Assembly (NCBI GenBank): GCA_013399895.1
Contig: VXBA01005705.1
Span: 806,001 to 870,000 of the forward strand
From: Serilophus lunatus
Taxonomy: Eukaryota; Chordata; Aves; Passeriformes; Eurylaimidae
Length of the DNA: 64,000 nt
Reading direction: 5' to 3'
In this document: positions 58,101 to 64,000 of the stretch, piece after piece
Numbering within the stretch: the stretch's first letter is position 1
Layout: each line of letters starts with the position of its first letter
Translations under genes and position numbers: made by a program
Notes under the pieces: generated by a model
Told to the model about the DNA's origin: nothing
The model's input: the letters and a program-made list of their open reading frames with translations, nothing else
Database searches by the model: none

Positions 58101-60390
58101 TTTCTTACCAGCTTAATATTGGGACCAGTCGCTAAAGATATTGGACATATACAGATTTTTTTCTTGGTCTGCCAGGTGCACAGTGGCCTCAGATGCATAT
58201 GAAGCATTATCATAAGAGGAAATACCTTTTCTGTGGGTAAAATTATGACAGGTCATTGAAGCCATCCCCATGTACAGCAAAGACATTGTGTGCCTTTTTC
58301 AGCAGTGATCTATTTTATTAGACTAGATAGCCTTGTTGGAAGAAGCATCCAGTGTTTCAGACACACAATCTCTCCTTCAGGACTACAAAAGCACCCAAAA
58401 GCTTTCAGGCTAAGTACAAGTTCAGGCTACTTGTTATGAGCTTTGTGACAGAGGAACCAGCTGAAGCACCAAATGACTGAGCTAATAGGGTGGATAGTGC
58501 TTGTGGAGCAAAGTGGGAATTGAGGTGTCAGAGAGTTGGTGAAAGGTCCCTAGGGGACTGAGAAGCAAGTGTGTTATACCTTGTGAATAGTAAATTCATG
58601 GAAGAAGATGATAGCAAATACCACTTTGAATCACTGGGTTTGATGTTGTAGATCTGTGAATTTTGGTTTTATATACTCATCTTTAAAGTGTACCTTGCAT
58701 CTGTCCATTCATATTGTTTTTTGGTTTTAGTTTTCAGCAGCCTAAATGACAACAAGCAACTTGGTATGAGTCATGTTTTCCAGCAAATACCCGGGACACT
58801 ATTCCTTTCAAAAACAATATTTTGCACAAGTTATTTACTAAAGTAAAAGATGGGGGAGGACAGATGATATGGGGAATTTCTGGAGAAAGATTTTTATGGC
58901 TTTTATTACTTGGTAGTTACACAATCCATTCTTTTTATCAGTATTTCTATAATTAATAGTCTGCTAAATCTTCTGGTTTGCATGAGTACATATTCATTCT
59001 GTCTCCATATGACATAAATATACTTCCCACCAACAGACACTGGCTGCCTCCTGTTTTCCTAACTTTTGTCATTCATAAAAGGTGATAAACTTTATTCTAC
59101 AAGACTCTATTGATTTTTGAATACCATTCTTAACTTTTCTTTCATCCACAGACATTTCTTCTGGTCCTTTGCACTGCTTTTCCTTGCAGTTTTCTGGCTA
59201 CTACCTCAGAGTCGAAACATGCTATCATAGCTAACACTGAGTCTTAACATTCACTCTTTTTCAAAGCTTTATCTTCAGACAAATAGCAAACAGCCTTTGC
59301 TGTTGTGATTTAATAAGCTCCCTTGCACACAACAGAAAACTTCTGCCATTAATGTGGTTTCACACATTCAAGATGATTTATGCCGCAGCATTTTCTCTTC
59401 TGAGTTATTTGTATGCAACAGAAATCTTCACAGGGACCATGAATCTCTATAAAGAGTATTACTGAATCCTTTCACTACACAGCACTGGAAGGTTGGCCGC
59501 CCTATGGCTGCAATTTTAGCAATTTTCCATGGACTGGTGCAAACATCCCACCTAGTTAGACTGGTCAAGAATTGCCTACATTTTAGGCTGAATATTTCTG
59601 TAGAATGATCTGTTGGAATTTAGCTAACCTTTTTCCCTTACTAAATTCAACTTCTAGGTAAGCCTCTACAACCAGAGGTTTACAGAACAAGTTAAGTGAA
59701 CAGCATTATTTCTAAGTGACTTCTGTTACAAACATGTCTCAGAGCAGCACAGATCTGAATCTGGCCAAGGGAAGGAGAAGCCACCTGGAACATCTGCACT
59801 CCAGGTGACACTGATGGAAGATAACCAACATTCTGGGAAGACAGGGATGTCTCACAATGGCATTGTGTAATATTTGTGCATATTCAGTGTAGAAACAGAA
59901 TACATTTCCATATTCAGACAAGTGCCCCGCTACATTTTGGGTTATATTCCCAACAAATTATTTATCTAACCCGTGGCAACTATGTCAGCAAACTGGCAAT
60001 ATTGTGTTAACATGATATGGGAAAAGTTTCTGTCTGTAGGTTTCTCTTTGGTCTTAAAATACCTATAAGCCTCGCTTTTGGTTTAAAATATCAGGGTGCT
60101 CCACATCAGAGCGATGTGATTGGATACTGCCTTCAGGGAATATTACCCTGTGTTGATCATAGCTCATATCCCAAACACTGAGGATTTCTGATGGGTTAAG
60201 GAAAACGCTATGAATCATTCAAAGATTTCTAATATAAGCATTATCCAAATAAATACCCTTCCCCCACTTGCAGAGTCTCTGGCCAAATACTGTCCCTCTG
60301 TTCCAGCTCCTCCTTACTGCCTCTCCCTGTTTCCGGATGGGGCCTGGCCCCCAGCCTTTATCTCCTCCAGCCCCTTGGCTGTTTGCAGAG
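52111..60390. other. Intergenic region between the CpG-rich block and the third gene
   Basis: About 8 kb of mostly AT-rich unique sequence. I recognise no exons or RNA genes. Two minus-strand ORFs near 53.8-54.8 kb match nothing I know. Confidence 0.6.
59831..59839 (+). promoter_or_regulatory. STAT-type site upstream of the third gene
   Basis: TTCTGGGAA fits the TTCN3GAA STAT consensus and equals the core of the acute-phase element known from the rat A2M promoter. It lies about 560 bp upstream of the TATA box. A motif match only. Confidence 0.3.
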
Positions 60391-60391
60391 A

Positions 60392-60403
60392 GCAGTTATA
60401 AAG
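60392..60403 (+). promoter_or_regulatory. TATA-box core of the third A2M-like gene
   Basis: GCAGTTATAAAG, with TATAAAG at 60397-60403, identical to the OVST core. The ATG follows 104 nt after the TATA box, giving a 5' UTR of about 75-80 nt. Confidence 0.75.
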
Positions 60404-60506
60404 AAGCTGAGTGAGCAGAGAGTGGAGGAGAATTAGAAGGTGCAGGAAAACAGCAGCACCGGAAAGACAGAGTCTCTGTTTCACTCACCACGACTTGCTC
60501 CGCACC

Positions 60507-60595
60507 ATGGGGAAGAACAAGCTGCCCAGCAAACCAAATATCTTCCTCCTTCTTCTCTTCTTCCTTCCTGGAAATACCTCTGCCAACACAGAACC
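60507..60595 (+). CDS. Third A2M-family gene, exon 1 (signal peptide), rest outside window
   Basis: 89-bp coding part of exon 1 in a good start context (CACCATGG). It encodes MGKNKLPSKPNIFLLLLFFL followed by PGNTSANTE and a split Pro. The first six residues equal those of human A2M, and the hydrophobic run is a signal peptide. The exon ends CC|GTAAG in phase 2 exactly like OVST exon 1, so exon 2 should start with G and read ...QY-V-L-VP-like. No such exon is found up to position 64000, so intron 1 exceeds 3.4 kb. The gene is likely the true A2M-type paralog of the cluster; only its first exon is visible. Confidence 0.85.
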
Positions 60596-61802
60596 GTAAG
60601 CTGCACATGCGGAGGGGGGAGGAGGGTCTTAGTGCTCCCTTTTCCTTCAGATTTCTTTCTTCCTGTTTGCCAGGTTCTTCCATTTCTGCCCTGCATCCCA
60701 CTAGTAATCAAGCCCTTAGCTACCTGCACAGATCTGTCAGTGCTCCCCACTCGCGCCCTGGAAACCCGTGGTTGTCCAGCCCTGGGACCCCTCCCCACTG
60801 CCATCTCTGCCAGTGCCCCCCTTCCAGCCCCTTTCCCCCACCCTCCAGTCTCTTCCAGTGCCCACAGTTCTGCGCTGCAGCTGCCTGATAGTCCAGACCT
60901 GGATCTTCACAACATCTTTGCCTAAGTGTGTTTCTGCCTAAAAACCTCTCAGGGCCTGGGGTTTTATGGGCATGATGACAGAACTCAGGTACTTACCTTT
61001 CCTGGAATATCCTTGTTTCGATCACTGAGTTACTTCTCCACGTTCTCCCGTTGCTTTCAAGCCAGTTTGTTCCCCTTTCTCCTGCCAGTTTGTTTCCCTT
61101 GGCAGCATCAGATGTACTTGTACTCAAAGAGGATCTGTGACCTAGATTCTCTTCCTCCGGCATGGAATCTGGTGCCAGCACCCTCCCTTGGGCATCCATG
61201 CCAGGACTCTGCAGACCAGTAGCATGGCTGCAGCACGAACTCTGCTGATGGCCCCGAGTAGAGGGGCAGCCTGGAATGGCACTTCTGGGATGGAATCTGA
61301 CATGCCCAACCCAAAGAGTGTTGCTTTGAAGTCTCTAGTCTGGATGGGAGCAGTCTCCCTCTTCAGATCCTGTCTGGTGTCACACACAGTTTCTCTTGCT
61401 GTGCTGACAGAAGTGCAGTTCTCACACATGCAGGTCTCATAATGCTTGCTGCAGAGATTTCATGCCCACAAGCACTGCCATAGCTCTAGCAGCTGTAGCA
61501 GAAGGTGCAGCATTGCTGCGGCCACTTCCTATGTCATCAGAGGTGGAGCAGTGACTGGCTCAGCCTGAAGAACTCTTGATTCACAGTGTACCATCAACCC
61601 CTCACTCATCTGCCCTATTTGGATGCTTCTGGGGTAGATCAGCCAGCCAGGCCTGGTTTGGGGTCAGGCAGAGCTCTCTGGTCTCCCTACAGAAATCTGA
61701 TGTAGCTAAGTAATTAAGATTAAGTAATCTTAATTCATTCTCGACGAACGTCAGGGCAAAAGGGTATGAAACCATACTGTTCAGACATACAGGCAAAGTA
61801 GA

Positions 61803-62131
61803 ATCATAGAACCATAGAATGGCTTGCATTGGAAGGAACCTTAAAGATCATCTCATTCCACCCCCGTGTCATGGACAAGGACACCTTTCACTAGACCAAG
61901 TTGCTTAGAGCTCCATCCAACCTGGCCTTAAACACTTCGAGGATGGGCCATCCTTAACTTCTCTGAGCAATCTGTTCTGGTGCCTCACTACCCTCGCAGT
62001 AAAGAATTTCTTCCTAATATCTGATCTAATCCTACTCCCTTTCAGTTTGTAGCCGTTCTTCCTTGTCCTGTCACTACAGGCCCTTGTAAATAGTCTCTCT
62101 CCATCTTTCTTGTAGGCTGTCTTTATCCCTG
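61803..62131 (-). mobile_element. CR1 LINE 3' end, antisense
   Basis: Starts AATCATAGAACCATAGAATG, then GGAAGGAACCTTAAAGATCA, ATCCAACCTGGCCTTAAACA and TTCTTCCTAATATCTGATCT. A well-preserved CR1 3' end in reverse. Confidence 0.9.
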
Positions 62132-62474
62132 ACTGAACTCCATTTGGGGAAAGAAAAAGGAGGAAAAGCTGAGAGAAGTGGGAGAGTCAGGGCTGTTGTT
62201 GGGGTCAACAGAAGGAAGATAGGAACACAGTAGGGAGGCAGTGGAGTCTGAACAGTGAATTGCTAGGTAGTATAAGGGTAGTGGTTTTGTTTTAAGTGGT
62301 GTAGGATAGATCAAATCCTGTGTACAACACAGAAGGGAAGTTACCCTTGAAATGACAGCAAAAGTTAAACTTCCAATGAAGACTGGCTTATTGTGCCCCT
62401 GCAAGTAAGGATATCACTTCTTTGGGCAGCAGCAGCTGCTGTTTCAGATGTGGCTGGCTGCACAGGAGACACAA

Positions 62475-62660
62475 TTAAGGTTCAGACTACATATTAGGAA
62501 AAACGTATTCGCAAAGTTAGTGCAGCACTGGAACAAATGACCCAGAGAGATGGTAGAAATTCCATCTGTAGAGTCCTTTGCAATAGTCCTGTTCCAGGAC
62601 AGAAGTTGGTCTTGAGACATCCAGAAGTCCTTTGCAACTAAAACCTTCATGCTTCTATGA
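62475..62660 (+). mobile_element. CR1 LINE 3' fragment, sense
   Basis: AGGTTCAGACTACATATTAGG, then GTGCAGCACTGGAACAAATG, CCAGAGAGATGGTAGAAATT and CTTCATGCTTCTATGA at the end. A short, diverged CR1 3' end. Confidence 0.75.
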
Positions 62661-64000
62661 GATATGAAGCAAGAGATGCTTTTCTGTTTCTATGTCATTC
62701 TGGAAGAATGCAACAGAAGGTATTTTTCTTATATTCTGGTATGTGGCTCTGCATGTAAGCTGTGTTACAATGCAGTGTACATGCTTCAGGATGCACTACA
62801 TATGGTCAGAAATGCGAGGTCATAATGACACTTGAATTGGCAGGAATGGATTTCAGCTGATGAAATTCATTGCCTTCTTTGATTGAGTGCTTATTCTAGT
62901 AAGTACCTGAGAGTTAACACACAGACATTATTCCACCTTAAGTTAGAGTATTAACTTCTCCATATAGACAAACTCATAACTTTCGCCTCAGCCCCTGTCT
63001 TTAGGGTCTCCTATCTCTCCTTGATGCATGCTTCTCTCAGAGTCATTGCCCCTCTTATCAGAACAGATTGTTGCATGCAGGGAAGGTGCTGAGGTCTGTT
63101 TTGGCAGCCCAGATGCTTTTGTCAAGAATGTCTATACATGGATTTTGTGACCTAAGTTACTTAAAGCCCTCAAAGTCCTTTAATTCATCTAGCTCTTTCC
63201 ACCAACGCATCCCAAAACACATATGCTGTCTATAAACAGCATATTTTATATCTTTGTTTCAAAGGCAGAAAAGTCGGTCTAAGGGGAAGTTTTGCAAGTT
63301 TGCCAAAATTTCAAAAGAACAGTGAACAGGAAGAGAAATGAGGCCAAATTCCCCGTGAACTAGGTCACGCTGTCCCTTCAGTACACGGGATGCTGTTGTC
63401 AAATTGCCAGTGCCACTGACAGGGGACAGGGAAAAAGAGATTAGAGGAAGCAGGCATGGGGAGAAGGTTGTGGAAGAAGGGAAACACTGAAGAACACAGA
63501 GAGTCACAAGTTGTAAGTCACTCCTTGGGTGGCTGGAGCTCCCTCCTTTCACTGCTTCTGAAGCAGTGCAGGCTGAGCAGAGTTGCTGGCAAGGCCCCCC
63601 CCCACATTTTATTGCATTGCCCGGTGGTGAAGGAAATGGAGGTACTGCCTGGGTCCCACTGCGTCTACAGTAGCTTTAGGACTTCCCAAATAGCCCACAG
63701 CCCAGGCAATAATGTAGCTCTGGATGGACCTAGCTGTATTTGTCCTCTATTCCTTTCTGAACACTTTCTTACAGTCTGTTACTTATTAATGAATGAGAAT
63801 TTTCCAATAATGATCAACAGTGCTCCAGTCTGAGTGGTAATAGCCCACTTAGTGATATTACTTTACATTTGTGTACAGTTCATTTGCCATTTTTGCTACT
63901 CAGTCCTACCAAATAATAAAATTCTTCCATAAATATGTAAGTTAGTTTTAGATATGTTCTTACTCTGGACAATTCTCTGAAAATTTACCTCCCAGATCAT

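Larger units (their letters stand above)
60596..64000 (+). other. Intron 1 of the third A2M-like gene (incomplete)
   Basis: Starts with GTAAGC. It holds two CR1 fragments (listed) and otherwise unique sequence. No acceptor followed by an MG1-like exon is recognised. Confidence 0.65.

Noticed and set aside
60596..64000. Search for exon 2 of the third A2M-like gene
   Set aside because: No acceptor followed by a QYVLxVP-like MG1 start was found; the exon must lie beyond the window.
1..64000. tRNA, rRNA, CRISPR arrays, prokaryotic operons
   Set aside because: None seen; the window is vertebrate genomic DNA with spliced genes.

Overview
The window is vertebrate nuclear DNA, almost certainly avian. 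It holds multi-exon genes with canonical GT..AG introns, many CR1 LINE fragments with ATTCTRTG-type 3' ends, and an intact ovostatin gene (an egg-white and oviduct protease inhibitor of the alpha-2-macroglobulin family). It is not the chicken allele: the thioester cysteine of ovostatin is present here, whereas chicken ovostatin is known to lack it. The type of the youngest CR1 3' end (nested copy at 14471-14652) suggests a neoavian species, but the species itself cannot be read from the sequence.

Layout, all genes on the + strand. (1) 1-17.6 kb: 3' portion of an alpha-2-macroglobulin-like gene, 15 exons covering the end of MG7, the CUB halves, the thioester domain and the receptor-binding domain, with stop at 17003-17005. 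Its introns carry several CR1 copies, including a CR1 nested inside another CR1. (2) 17.6-27.0 kb: intergenic, with two CR1 fragments and one LTR-like fragment. (3) 27.1-51.1 kb: complete ovostatin gene (OVST), 35 coding exons including a 21-bp microexon. The spliced exons sum to 4371 nt (1456 residues plus stop) with every exon junction in phase. (4) 51.6-52.1 kb: an isolated CpG-rich block with an 8-unit G-rich minisatellite and a splice-donor-like end. (5) 52.1-60.4 kb: intergenic. (6) 60.4 kb to the window end: TATA promoter and first exon of a third A2M-family gene, whose signal peptide begins MGKNKL as in mammalian A2M. Its exon 2 lies beyond the window.

The three genes form a head-to-tail tandem array of thioester protease-trap proteins. 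The family mechanism is known: a protease cuts the exposed bait region, the trap closes around it, the thioester reacts covalently, and the receptor-binding domain is exposed for clearance. The two genes whose 3' halves are visible share exon lengths and phases almost exactly but differ at functional positions. Each lacks a different one of the two lysines that mediate receptor binding in human A2M. The ovostatin gene and the third gene share an identical 12-bp TATA core.

No RNA genes, CRISPR arrays or prokaryotic features were seen. No wholly new system is evident. The best leads are the thioester-competent ovostatin, the receptor-lysine divergence, the orphan CpG island and the shared promoter core.
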